64,000 nucleotides of DNA from assembly GCF_000317065.1 (NCBI RefSeq), contig NC_019701.1, forward strand, positions 3,854,001-3,918,000, written 5' to 3'. Under the pieces are notes generated by a model. It saw only the letters and a program-made list of their open reading frames with translations. It was not told where the DNA came from and searched no databases. This document shows positions 47,746-56,921 of this stretch, one piece after another; the stretch's first letter is position 1, and the number at the start of each line of letters is the position of its first letter. Origin of the DNA: Pseudanabaena sp. PCC 7367 (GTDB taxonomy: Bacteria; Cyanobacteriota; Cyanobacteriia; Pseudanabaenales; Pseudanabaenaceae). The position numbers and the translations under genes were made by a program.

Positions 47746-48546
47746 TCAGTTTTGCCAGGGCAAGCGGGGCGAAGGAAATTTTCGTTTCGACAGCTTCAAC
47801 AGGGTCAAGCAAATCGTCAGCCAGATAAACCCCACGCCATAACCAGCGATCACGTCAGTGAGCCAATGCACCCCCAGATACATACTGCCCAAACCCATCG
47901 AAGCAATAAACACAATTGCCGCGCCGTAGAAATAATTGGTTAGTTTGGGAAAGTGTGCCGAAAGCAAATAGGCCAGGAAGAAATAAAGCATCAGGTTGCC
48001 AAAGGCATGACCACTGGGAAAGGCATAGCCAGAAATGGTGGGGTCATCAAATAAAGGGGGGCGCTCTCTGGCAAAGAAGGGTTTGAATAGCAAATCATTC
48101 ATACCGATCGCTCCGGCGGCGGCGATCGCAATAAAAAATGCTTCATGCCACAGCTTGCGCCAGCTCAAAACCAGAATACTAATCACTACTACGGTAGCGG
48201 AAACTTCAGCATCACAGGCAAAAAATATTTTCCCCCAGATGTTACCGATCGCCGGGGGGATGGCTTGCTGAAACCATTGCATAAATTCCAGCTCTGCGGG
48301 TAACAATGGATTTTGCAGGATCAAGAGTGAAAGCTGGGTTAAAGCCAAGGCGATCGCCACACAGGCAATCAACTGCCAGCGACCTACCAGATTAACCAAC
48401 GCCGCAAAATTACGGGCGATTCGGTTTAGAAGGGAGCCAGATTCAGATTTTGTTCTTGATCGAGGTAATGATTGCAAACTTGGCGATTCAGGCTCTTGAT
48501 ATTCACTTGTTTGTGGCGATCGCATCCTTTTAGATCGACTATCCAA
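47746..48546 (-). CDS. PAP2-superfamily membrane phosphatase
   Basis: A 266-residue membrane protein with the PAP2 catalytic motifs KPFFARERP, PSGHAFGN and SMYLGVHWLTD in order, among about six helices. It probably dephosphorylates a lipid such as phosphatidate or undecaprenyl pyrophosphate at the membrane. The N-terminal about 55 residues are Ser/Arg-rich. Start uncertain: TTG 48546 with GGGAG about 10 bases upstream, or ATG 48525. Confidence 0.93.
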   Translation of the reverse strand: MDSRSKRMRSPQTSEYQEPESPSLQSLPRSRTKSESGSLLNRIARNFAALVNLVGRWQLIACVAIALALTQLSLLILQNPLLPAELEFMQWFQQAIPPAIGNIWGKIFFACDAEVSATVVVISILVLSWRKLWHEAFFIAIAAAGAIGMNDLLFKPFFARERPPLFDDPTISGYAFPSGHAFGNLMLYFFLAYLLSAHFPKLTNYFYGAAIVFIASMGLGSMYLGVHWLTDVIAGYGVGFIWLTICLTLLKLSKRKFPSPRLPWQN

Positions 48547-49142
48547 TTTCTTTTTGCTCCCTACTTACCCTCAACATCCTCAACCTGGCAACAAAACAAT
48601 AGGCTCGTTTAATTGCTATGGCTATGTCTGACTGATCAGCATAGACCTGATTTACCATTGAACATTAACAGGAGGTTAATTGGATTAATAGTACATTAAA
48701 TTTATTTTTACTCGCTTTTAAATTGTCCTGGCTAGACATAATTGGTGCTAGACATCCAGACTGTATATGTGTATTTACGGTGGTGATCGCAGCCTTTCTT
48801 ATGAATAAATAGCTATTGCTTATTGGCAGTTCAATATCGATAGAGACTTAGCAGATTTAACAGTAAGCGATCGCCATGAATGAGAAGTTAGGGTTTGCGA
48901 GGATTTTTAAAACTCATGTCAACTGTAAGAGCTTTACGGGCTGGTTCAGCCTAGATAAGGATTAAGTGGGATCAAGATTAAGTAAGAATTAAGCAGGAAG
49001 TAATCCCGACTGGATAAACTCAATAGATATCTATTGAAACTGTAGAGATATCTGCATTGCGGCTAACTCAGAAAAGGCTTAACATATAGCCAATTGGTAC
49101 ATGTGCCACAATATAAGCAGCAGTTAGATTAAATAAAAAGCC
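48547..49142. other. Intergenic region, about 600 bases
   Basis: Spacer between the divergent PAP2 and def genes. Near 48970-48990 AAGATTAAGT repeats occur; TAGATATCTATTGA near 49023 is a partial dyad. No gene is supportable. Confidence 0.5.
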
Positions 49143-49709
49143 ATGACAAGCACTGTCCTTCAAGTTTCCAAGCAAAAGCTAAAAAACCCACCCCTCCAGG
49201 TTCACAAACTAGGCGATCGCGTACTGCGACAGCCAGCTAAGCGAGTTAGCAAGGTTAATACCGAAATTCGTGATATTGCGATCAAGATGCTGCAAACCAT
49301 GTATAGCGAGGATGGAATTGGCCTAGCCGCTCCTCAAGTTGGAATTAATAAGCAAATTATTGTGGTGGACTGCGAACCAGACAAAGAAGATGCAGAACCA
49401 CTGGTGTTGATTAATCCAGAAATTAAGGCCTTTGGTAATCAAATAGAACTTGGCCAGGAAGGTTGTTTGAGTGTGCCGCAGGTATTCATGGATGTAAAGC
49501 GGCCAGCTTCGATTACAGTGGCGTTTAAAGACCCTGAAGGTAAGCCCCAACGTTTAGAGGTCGATGGCTTGCTTGCCCGCGTCATTCAACATGAAATTGA
49601 TCACCTCAATGGGGTGATGTTTGTAGACCATGTCCAAAACGCGATCGCCCTGAAGAAAGAGCTAGACAAGCATGGTTTCTCGGTTAAGGACGTGCAACCA
49701 ATGCGCTAA
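49143..49709 (+). CDS. def: Peptide deformylase
   Basis: A 188-residue metalloenzyme removing the N-formyl group from new proteins. The three signature motifs are complete: GIGLAAPQVG, EGCLSVP (metal Cys) and HEIDHLNG (metal His pair, catalytic Glu). The N-terminal about 18 residues form a short extra stretch before LQVHKLGDRVLRQPA. Confidence 0.97.
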   Translation: MTSTVLQVSKQKLKNPPLQVHKLGDRVLRQPAKRVSKVNTEIRDIAIKMLQTMYSEDGIGLAAPQVGINKQIIVVDCEPDKEDAEPLVLINPEIKAFGNQIELGQEGCLSVPQVFMDVKRPASITVAFKDPEGKPQRLEVDGLLARVIQHEIDHLNGVMFVDHVQNAIALKKELDKHGFSVKDVQPMR

Positions 49710-49987
49710 GCAAGCATTTCTTGATTGATGTTTAGACTTGCTCAACTGCCTGGCTTTATTTAATTAAAAAGCAAAGCTAGAGGCAAACACCGACTCAAAT
49801 TTAGCTGGACTTGCTGAACTTGAACGAGGATATCGATCGCTTAAATCTACGATCTGAGCTAGTCAAGGAAAATTTCCTGAGATATACCCACTGAATGCAA
49901 GCTAATTAATTGATTAAGAGCATTGTCCTATAAAGGCTATGTGACCTAAACCATGACAGACATGCATGACATCTAGGATATTTGCCC

Positions 49988-50338
49988 CTAAAATTGTCGC
50001 TGTTGACGCGGACTGATCCGACGACTTAGCAATTCTTCTTCGAGCGCAGCAATGCGGTTATAAGCAGTAGTCAATTGAGCAGTAAGTCGGCGAATTTGCC
50101 ATTCACAGGACAAGCCACTTTCAGCATTCAAATGACTAGACCAGGTTTCATGTTCACGATCGACCAGAATATCTTTATGCTCTGGCAACTTATTTTGATT
50201 GCCAACATAATTATTCTGTGCATCAGCAGGATGATGCATCGAAGCTTCCACCAGCTCATTAGGCAAGACTTCTAGCTTTTTGCGAATGTCCCTTACCTGC
50301 TCTGAAAGCTCATTAATCTGATGTTGCAGGTATTCCAT
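49988..50338 (-). CDS. Small coiled-coil protein of unknown function
   Basis: A 116-residue hydrophilic protein with an N-terminal helix (YLQHQINELSEQVRDIRKKLEVL) and a C-terminal helix (IRRLTAQLTTAYNRIAALEEELL), separated by a polar linker. Probably a coiled-coil adaptor. Not a family I can name; coding is supported by heptad periodicity and codon use. Confidence 0.7.
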   Translation of the reverse strand: MEYLQHQINELSEQVRDIRKKLEVLPNELVEASMHHPADAQNNYVGNQNKLPEHKDILVDREHETWSSHLNAESGLSCEWQIRRLTAQLTTAYNRIAALEEELLSRRISPRQQRQF

Positions 50339-50843
50339 AGCAATTACACCACTTAAATAATTACAATCATGTTAAGCGGGCATTATAAGGAGCACTAACA
50401 ATCGCGGAATTATTTAATCTTTTTGTTTCAACCTGTTAATTTAGTTAAGTTAACTAACCATTTTTCTGATATAGAGAGCTACCAGACTCTACATGATTGC
50501 TCAAATAACTATTTAATCCTGGAATCCCATTAGTACAGGGCTTTCAGGCATGGTTATAGTCAGGATACAATCTTGCTTGGGTAGTAAGGAAAGCATAAAG
50601 ATTATGCCACGATCGCATTGTAATTGTCAGGATTCAGTGAAATTATTGTTGTGCAACCGCTATCTAGTTTTTCCTCCACTAACCTCCACTAATTAGCATG
50701 ACTATCATGCTGTTAAGGGGGTTGAGGAAACTTGGAATCTTTGCCTAGCAATAGCATAAGCTTGAATTAATCCTTTTTCAGACAAATCACGTTATGGTGG
50801 ATATTGAAGCCAGAATAGCACCATCAAGCATACCTAAATAATT
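50339..50843. other. Intergenic region, about 500 bases
   Basis: Spacer between the divergent coiled-coil gene and the nitroreductase gene. No ORF, RNA or repeat that I can support. Confidence 0.5.
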
Positions 50844-51452
50844 ATGGAAAAACCTGCCCCAGCCGATCACCAACTAGATCAGTTAATTGCCAGACGCTGG
50901 AGCCCACGAGCTTTTTCAGGGCAACACGTTGAAGATGAAAAGATTTTGTCATTATTAGAGGCAGCAAGGTGGTCGGCCTCTTCATTTAATGATCAACCCT
51001 GGAATTTTATGGTGGCTAGACAAGCTGATACTCTTGCCTATCGCAATATGCTGGATTGTTTGGTGCCTGGCAATCGCGCCTGGGCTCATGTTGCGCCGGT
51101 GTTGATGTTAGCGATCGCCCGCAAAACATTCCGCCACAATGATCAGCCCAATTCAGTTGCCCTCTATGACACTGGTGCTGCTGCCGCCACCCTGACTTTG
51201 CAGGCTCTGAGTATGGGGCTATTTGTACATCAAATGGCGGGATTCGACGCGGAAAAGGCGATCGAGACTTTCAAGCTACCTGACCATGTGCAACCAATGG
51301 CAATGATAGCGATCGGCTATCCTGGCGATCCAAGTAACCTACCTGAAGATTTGCGTGCCAAAGAGGTAGAAGCAAGAACCAAACAATCACGCTTGCCCCT
51401 GGCTGATTTTGTGTTTAAAGATGAATGGGGTAACCCGGCACCTTTTCTATAA
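50844..51452 (+). CDS. Nitroreductase family protein
   Basis: A 202-residue FMN flavoprotein. FMN-binding RRWSPRAF at the start, SSFNDQPWNFMV, and AAAATLTLQALSMGL are diagnostic. It reduces quinones or nitro compounds with NAD(P)H; the natural substrate is unknown. Full length, monocistronic. Confidence 0.93.
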   Translation: MEKPAPADHQLDQLIARRWSPRAFSGQHVEDEKILSLLEAARWSASSFNDQPWNFMVARQADTLAYRNMLDCLVPGNRAWAHVAPVLMLAIARKTFRHNDQPNSVALYDTGAAAATLTLQALSMGLFVHQMAGFDAEKAIETFKLPDHVQPMAMIAIGYPGDPSNLPEDLRAKEVEARTKQSRLPLADFVFKDEWGNPAPFL

Positions 51453-51812
51453 CATCTTCTATAACATCAAACCTGCTAACGCTGATCCAGATGCTGGCAA
51501 AACATAACTACAAATCTTCGCTAAATCTTCGCTAAATCTTCGCTAGGCTTTGCACATTGCAAATCAATTAGAGTCAATAGATTCACTCTTTTAAAACTCC
51601 ACCAGATTAGTCATATCCTTAACAATGTGATATTGCCTTTTGTGGGGGCATGTTGCGTTTATGGTAGTTCACCTGGAGTTAACTTTACCTGAGCTAGAAT
51701 TTACACTAACGCTCTATAGAAACGTCGCAACCTAAATAGTAATAGGGCTATTGGGTATTTGCGCAGCGTCGCCCCAAGCAGTGATCGCGCTTCAAGTTAG
51801 TTCCAAATTAAT
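51453..51812. other. Intergenic region with an 11-bp tandem repeat
   Basis: About 360 bases between the nitroreductase and lipid kinase genes. Three copies of AAATCTTCGCT run from 51512 to 51544. Otherwise nothing that I can support. Confidence 0.6.
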
Positions 51813-52688
51813 ATGTCAAACCCTGCCACTGCTCTACTCTTACTCAATCCCCATGCAAAGAATGGACAGGTTTCGCCAGAGGCGATCGCCGCTCAATTTG
51901 AGCAACTGGGATTGACCACAATACTAGAGTTAACTGAGAACCCAACCCAGATTTCGGCAGTTATTTGTAACTATGCCGCCCAGATTGACTTTGTGGTGAT
52001 TGGTGGCGGTGATGGCACGCTCAATGCAGCTTTAGCAGGTTTAGTGGATACCCAAATCCCCCTGGTGATCCTGCCTTTGGGCACTGCTAACGATCTAGCT
52101 CGCACTCTTGAGATCCCCAATGCATTACCGGCGGCCTGCCAATTAGTACAAACGGGGAAGGTAAAGCAAATTGATCTAGGTTGTGTGAATGGGCATTATT
52201 TTCTGAATGTGGCTAGCATTGGGCTAAGCGTAGATATTACCCGCAGACTGACCAACATTGCCAAAAAGCGCTGGGGCGCAATTGCCTATGCGATCGCGGC
52301 TCTGCAATCCCTAGGTGAGTTGAGAACCTTCAGAGCTGAGATTCAGATCGATGGTAAATCCACCCACAGTCGCACTATTCAGATAGCAGTAGGAAATGGT
52401 CGCTTCTATGGCGGCGGTATGACAGTGGCAGTAGATGCCGCGATCGATGACCAGAGCCTAGATGTATATAGCCTGGAAGTAAACCACTGGTGGGAGATCG
52501 CCAATATGCTGCCGGCATTGTGGCTAGGACGGCATTTAACCCTGCCCAATGTACATTACGATCGTGGCCAAAGCGTAGAAATTAGAACTAAGCGCCCTTT
52601 ACCAATTAATACCGATGGCGAGCTGTTAACCCATACCCCGGCGAAATTTTACTTGCTGCCCAAGGCGATCAAAGTTATGGTTCCCTAA
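51813..52688 (+). CDS. YegS/DAGK-type lipid kinase
   Basis: A 291-residue diacylglycerol-kinase-catalytic-domain protein. ATP site GGGDGTLNAALAGL, PLGTANDLARTL, and a C-terminal lipid-binding beta domain with NGRFYGGGM and DGELLTHTPAKF. It phosphorylates a lipid such as diacylglycerol or phosphatidylglycerol at the membrane face. Close in sequence to E. coli YegS. Confidence 0.92.
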   Translation: MSNPATALLLLNPHAKNGQVSPEAIAAQFEQLGLTTILELTENPTQISAVICNYAAQIDFVVIGGGDGTLNAALAGLVDTQIPLVILPLGTANDLARTLEIPNALPAACQLVQTGKVKQIDLGCVNGHYFLNVASIGLSVDITRRLTNIAKKRWGAIAYAIAALQSLGELRTFRAEIQIDGKSTHSRTIQIAVGNGRFYGGGMTVAVDAAIDDQSLDVYSLEVNHWWEIANMLPALWLGRHLTLPNVHYDRGQSVEIRTKRPLPINTDGELLTHTPAKFYLLPKAIKVMVP

Positions 52689-52882
52689 CTAATTTGCAAA
52701 CTAATTCGTAGTGCTTTTCACTTTCTGCAATAACTGCTCAGCTTTGCATTAAATCCAAGCGTCCACAACCAACGTATAGGAAAAGATTTAATTATTTAAT
52801 TGTGAGACCATGAACTGTGGCAGCCTCATAGCAGCGTGTAATATAAGTAACCGAGATCTTTCTGCGCCATCATAAATTCCAT

Positions 52883-53410
52883 ATGAATAACGACCCAGCC
52901 AAAGCTAACTTAAATAAAAAACAAACCAAAAGCGATGATATTACCCTGGGTGTTGCAGTTAGGAAACTACCCTGGTTAACACCATTAGCAGTGTTTCTTT
53001 GGTATGCCCTATATGGCTGGGGACTAGCCGCGATCAATTCTCCCCCTGTCTATTGGTTTGGGGCTACTGGCGTTGCTGCGACTTTGTCGATCGCTATGCA
53101 TACGGCATTTTTACTAGCAGTGCCAATTACGCTAATCACTGCCTGGGTAATTGCCTCACCCTTGCTCATTGATGTGCTCATTGTCAAAGGTGGCGATCGC
53201 CTTCAGCAAGTTGCTAACATCCTGACCGGTGGGATCGCCCTATTTGCCCTTAGTTTTGTGCTAGCTGCGTTTTGGTTTGCGGTCTTATTTTGGTTTAAGC
53301 GACAAATGGAACGCACCGATCTAAGCAGAACCAGAAGCTTTGGCATTCTCACCAGTATTAGTTGTCTGGGGTTGGGGTTTGGTTGGTTAATTGAGCAGAT
53401 CATTAGCTGA
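52883..53410 (+). CDS. Multi-pass membrane protein of unknown function
   Basis: A 175-residue protein with about four membrane helices (about 35-50, 64-95, 110-140, 153-173) after a polar N-terminal tail. The text between helices is short, so it is mostly buried. I do not recognise the family. It lies 195 bases after the lipid kinase gene on the same strand. Confidence 0.8.
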   Translation: MNNDPAKANLNKKQTKSDDITLGVAVRKLPWLTPLAVFLWYALYGWGLAAINSPPVYWFGATGVAATLSIAMHTAFLLAVPITLITAWVIASPLLIDVLIVKGGDRLQQVANILTGGIALFALSFVLAAFWFAVLFWFKRQMERTDLSRTRSFGILTSISCLGLGFGWLIEQIIS

Positions 53411-53815
53411 GTTAGATAATTTTTATAATTTTAAATTGGAACCTATTTAGCTCAAATCAGGTCTTAGTCATATAATGCTTGCAAAAGCCTTAACGGAGAC
53501 AAGGTTTTACTTGATCGGTGTAAGTGTCTAAAAACAAGGGCTACCCTGGTTCAGGATCACAGCGCACAGCTTTTGATATTAGTTATCATATGTCTGTTAG
53601 ATCTTTTAGCTATTTTGAGGTTAAATCAGCTTGAGGTAGCCAGTAAACAATTACCTGGTTGGCCTAGATCTAACTCCAGTAGCCTTATTTAATGATCAAC
53701 CCTAATTAAGACTGGATCTTAAAATCAAATTTCAGGATTATTAGATTGCCAGATTTTCAGGTTTTCCGGCTTTCAGATTTTCAGATAAAAACATTGAGCA
53801 GAGGATGTTTGTACT
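53411..53815. other. Intergenic region, about 400 bases
   Basis: AT-rich spacer upstream of the DUF928 gene, with CAGATTTTCAG/TCAGATTTTCAG near 53750-53785. Probably carries the promoter of the DUF928-cyclase operon. Nothing else supportable. Confidence 0.4.
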
Positions 53816-54595
53816 ATGGCTTTTCTAAAGCACCCAGGATTTAAACTAGCATTAGCCACCCTTGCGGTTTCGCTAGTGAATTTGAGCACTGCATCACTAT
53901 TCTCAGTTGCCCAAGCCCAGAAAATTCGCTACCAGCCGCCCAAAAATATTGGTGCACCACGCAGCACATCTGGCGGCATCACTAGAGATCTAGAATGTGT
54001 TAAAAGTGGAATTGCGAGTTGCCTGCTGGCGGTGGTTCCAGCGGATGCGCGATCGCTCGATCATGTGCCCCTAACGATCGCCGATCGACCCACAATTCTG
54101 TTCCATTTGCCCCAGAGCGAAGAAGCCAGAATTGTGTTTAAGATGTTTGAAGAGACTGCAGATGGTGAAGAATCTGTTTATTACAAAGCATTTTGGGTGG
54201 ATAATCCCAAGTCTGGCATCATTAGCTTTCAGCTACCGGAAGATGCACCAGAACTGGAGCTAGATAAAAATTATCGCTGGTGGATTTCGATCAGTGCGCT
54301 GGATGTTCCCCCTGGCCAAAAGTTAGAAGGTTATATCCGCCGGATTGAGCCCACTGCTGAACTGAGTCAGTTAAATTCCGTGGCCGATAGCCTGGAAAAA
54401 GCCGCTACCCTAGCCCAAGCAGGCGTTTGGTATGATGCAGTTGCTACCCTGGCTAATTTGCATTTTGCGGATAGCGCTAGTGCTATCTATACCACCGAGT
54501 GGACTGGCCTACTCAATTCGATCGAGTATGACGGTGTGTCATTGGTGAAGATCGCCGAGCAACCAAAGACTGAATATGATGTGGCTGATGAATAG
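53816..54595 (+). CDS. DUF928 family exported protein
   Basis: A 259-residue exported protein: signal peptide (about 1-35, ending SVAQAQK), then the DUF928 pattern LTIADRPTILFHLPQSEEARIVF, GIISFQLPEDAPELELDKNYRWW, and a helical C-terminal third (ADSLEKAATLAQAG). DUF928 is cyanobacteria-specific and commonly precedes CHASE2 proteins. The next gene starts 28 bases later, so the two form an operon; the exported domain may contact the CHASE2 sensor outside the membrane. Confidence 0.92.
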   Translation: MAFLKHPGFKLALATLAVSLVNLSTASLFSVAQAQKIRYQPPKNIGAPRSTSGGITRDLECVKSGIASCLLAVVPADARSLDHVPLTIADRPTILFHLPQSEEARIVFKMFEETADGEESVYYKAFWVDNPKSGIISFQLPEDAPELELDKNYRWWISISALDVPPGQKLEGYIRRIEPTAELSQLNSVADSLEKAATLAQAGVWYDAVATLANLHFADSASAIYTTEWTGLLNSIEYDGVSLVKIAEQPKTEYDVADE

Positions 54596-54623
54596 TCCAG
54601 CAATAATTTACTAAGATTGCCTC

Positions 54624-56894
54624 ATGTGGTCAAGCTTAAAAGGGTGGTTGTGGGAATGGCGCGGCGTTTTGGTCGCTGGGCCTAGTGCGGCAACAATCAT
54701 AATTTTGTTACGGCTGATTGGTGCATTGCAGCCGCTGGAATGGGGAGCGCTTGATCAGTTTTTGCGCTGGCGACCAACCGAGTCCACCGACGATCGCATT
54801 GTGGTGGTGGGCATCGACGAAACTGATATTAATCGGCTGGAGCAATGGCCTGCTAGCGATCGTGAATTAGCCAAGTTGCTGGAGTTAGTTCGAGCCCAGG
54901 AACCAGCAGCGATCGGCCTGGATGTGGTGCGCGATCGGCCAATGCAACCGGGGCACGATCGCTTGATCGAAGTATTTAAGTCCACGCCTAATCTGGTTGG
55001 GGGTGGCAAGACTTCCTATGGGGTTGCGCCAGGAGAAGCCATCCTGGGGAATGAAGCGATCGCCCCGCCACCAGTATTAGCAGAATTGGAACAGGCCGCC
55101 CCAGTGAACCTGGTACAAGATAGTGATGGCACAGTGCGACGTGGTCTGGTGGCAATTCAGGTTAATGACCAGGGCGACAGTGAGGTTAGTTTTAGCCTGT
55201 ACTTGGCCGCGTTGTATTTTGAAGCCAATCAGATTCCCTATGTGGATACGCTGGATGCAATTATGCCCTTCAGCAGTAATTTTGGTGGTTATGCGGTGGC
55301 GGATAACAGCGGTAAGCAGTTTTTGCTGGATTACCGGCGCAGCGATCCCAGCTTTACGATCGTGTCGATGTTTGATGTGTTGGATCAAAAAATCGATCCA
55401 GAACTAATGCGCAATCGGGTTGTACTGATTGGGGTGACGGCGGCAAGCGAGAAAGATTATTTTATTACCCCCCTCGATCGCAGCATTTGGGGTGACTTTG
55501 GCGAAACCTCTGGGGTAGAAATCCACGCCCATATGGTGAGCTATTTTCTTAGCTATGTGGCCGATGGCCGAATGGGGATTCGGGTCTGGTCAGAACCGAT
55601 CGAGTGGCTCTGGATTCTGGGCTGGGCGATCGCCGGCAGCATAATTAGCTGGAAGTGGCGACATGCGGGTGGCAAAGGCAAAGAGACCCAATCGCGGGTT
55701 AATTTTATCTATTTGTTTATCCAAACGATTTCTACCCTTGGCCTGGTGGGCTTGTTGATCGGTCTGAGCTATGGTGCTTTTCTGGCTGGCTGGTGGATTC
55801 CGGTGGTGCCACCGCTAATTGCGACCACTGTTTCCGTGGCTTTGATTGTCGGTTATATTGCCCAGAGTGCGGCGGAAATTCGGACTCAATTTGGTCGCTA
55901 TTTATCCGATGATGTGGTGGCAAGCTTGCTGGAAACCCCGGAAGGGCTCAAGCTGGGCGGGCAGCGCCGCGAAGTGACGGTGATGATGTGTGACCTACGC
56001 GGATTTTCCTCAATTTCGGAACGGCTCGATCCAGAACAGGTGGTTCAGATTTTGAATATCTTTCTGGGCACGATGGCCGAGGTGATCGTTAAATATCGCG
56101 GCACGATCGATGAGTTTATTGGCGATGCGATCCTGGCTATTTTTGGCGCGCCGATCTTGGGGGAAAATGATGCCGAGCGGGCGGTTGCCTGTGCGGTGGA
56201 AATGCAGTTAAAAATGACCGAGGTCAATCAACGTATTACTGCGCTGGGGCTGCCCAAAATTGAAATGGGAATCGGCCTGAATACTGGTGTAGTGGTGGTT
56301 GGTAACATTGGTTCTACTACCCGCGCCAAGTATGGCATTGTGGGTAGCAATGTTAACCTTACGGCTCGAATTGAATCCTATACGGTGGGTGGTCAGATCT
56401 TGATTTCAGAACCCACTTACAAAGCGGTAGATAGCTGTGAGATTTCTGGCTCGCTGCAGGTGGAGCCGAAGGGGGTCACCGAGCCGATCACCATCTATGA
56501 CGTGAGCGGGGTGAGTAAGTATGATTTGCAACTTGCTGGCAGTGAATTTGAATTGTTGCCGATCGCTAAGGATGTGATTGTTGAGTATAAGGTTTTGCAG
56601 GATAAACATCTGGGTAATGATGTATTTGAGGGCAGGGTAATGCGGTTGTCTCCCAATGGGGCGGAGATTATTACCGATGAAGAACTTACACCAATGACTA
56701 ATATTCGGCTGCTGCCGCCGCTAGGAGTGGATCAACCCCAGGCCGACACTGGCTTTTATGCGAAGGTGCTCGATCGCCCAACTGAACCGCACAATGGCGA
56801 TCGCACGATTTATATTCACTTCACCACGATTCCGCCGGAAGCCGAGGTATGGCTGCTTAATTTGTATGATGAAGCCCAGAAGGTTAAAGCTTAG
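54624..56894 (+). CDS. CHASE2 adenylate/guanylate cyclase
   Basis: A 756-residue membrane receptor. An N-terminal helix (about 16-36), an extracytoplasmic CHASE2 domain (to about 315, with IVVVGIDETDI, AIGLDVVRDRP and VVLIGVTAASEKDYFITPL), three helices (about 325-415), and a class III cyclase domain (about 440-620, metal Asp in VMMCDLRGFSS and EFIGDAILAIFGAP; GIGLNTGVVVVGNIGS). The last about 110 residues (EGRVMRLSPNGAEIITDEEL) resemble PilZ, which would be an unusual C-terminal fusion. It makes cAMP or cGMP in response to an outside signal; the nucleotide is not decided here. Confidence 0.95.
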   Translation: MWSSLKGWLWEWRGVLVAGPSAATIIILLRLIGALQPLEWGALDQFLRWRPTESTDDRIVVVGIDETDINRLEQWPASDRELAKLLELVRAQEPAAIGLDVVRDRPMQPGHDRLIEVFKSTPNLVGGGKTSYGVAPGEAILGNEAIAPPPVLAELEQAAPVNLVQDSDGTVRRGLVAIQVNDQGDSEVSFSLYLAALYFEANQIPYVDTLDAIMPFSSNFGGYAVADNSGKQFLLDYRRSDPSFTIVSMFDVLDQKIDPELMRNRVVLIGVTAASEKDYFITPLDRSIWGDFGETSGVEIHAHMVSYFLSYVADGRMGIRVWSEPIEWLWILGWAIAGSIISWKWRHAGGKGKETQSRVNFIYLFIQTISTLGLVGLLIGLSYGAFLAGWWIPVVPPLIATTVSVALIVGYIAQSAAEIRTQFGRYLSDDVVASLLETPEGLKLGGQRREVTVMMCDLRGFSSISERLDPEQVVQILNIFLGTMAEVIVKYRGTIDEFIGDAILAIFGAPILGENDAERAVACAVEMQLKMTEVNQRITALGLPKIEMGIGLNTGVVVVGNIGSTTRAKYGIVGSNVNLTARIESYTVGGQILISEPTYKAVDSCEISGSLQVEPKGVTEPITIYDVSGVSKYDLQLAGSEFELLPIAKDVIVEYKVLQDKHLGNDVFEGRVMRLSPNGAEIITDEELTPMTNIRLLPPLGVDQPQADTGFYAKVLDRPTEPHNGDRTIYIHFTTIPPEAEVWLLNLYDEAQKVKA

Positions 56895-56921
56895 TTAGCT
56901 ATTTATTCTGGATTCAGCTTG

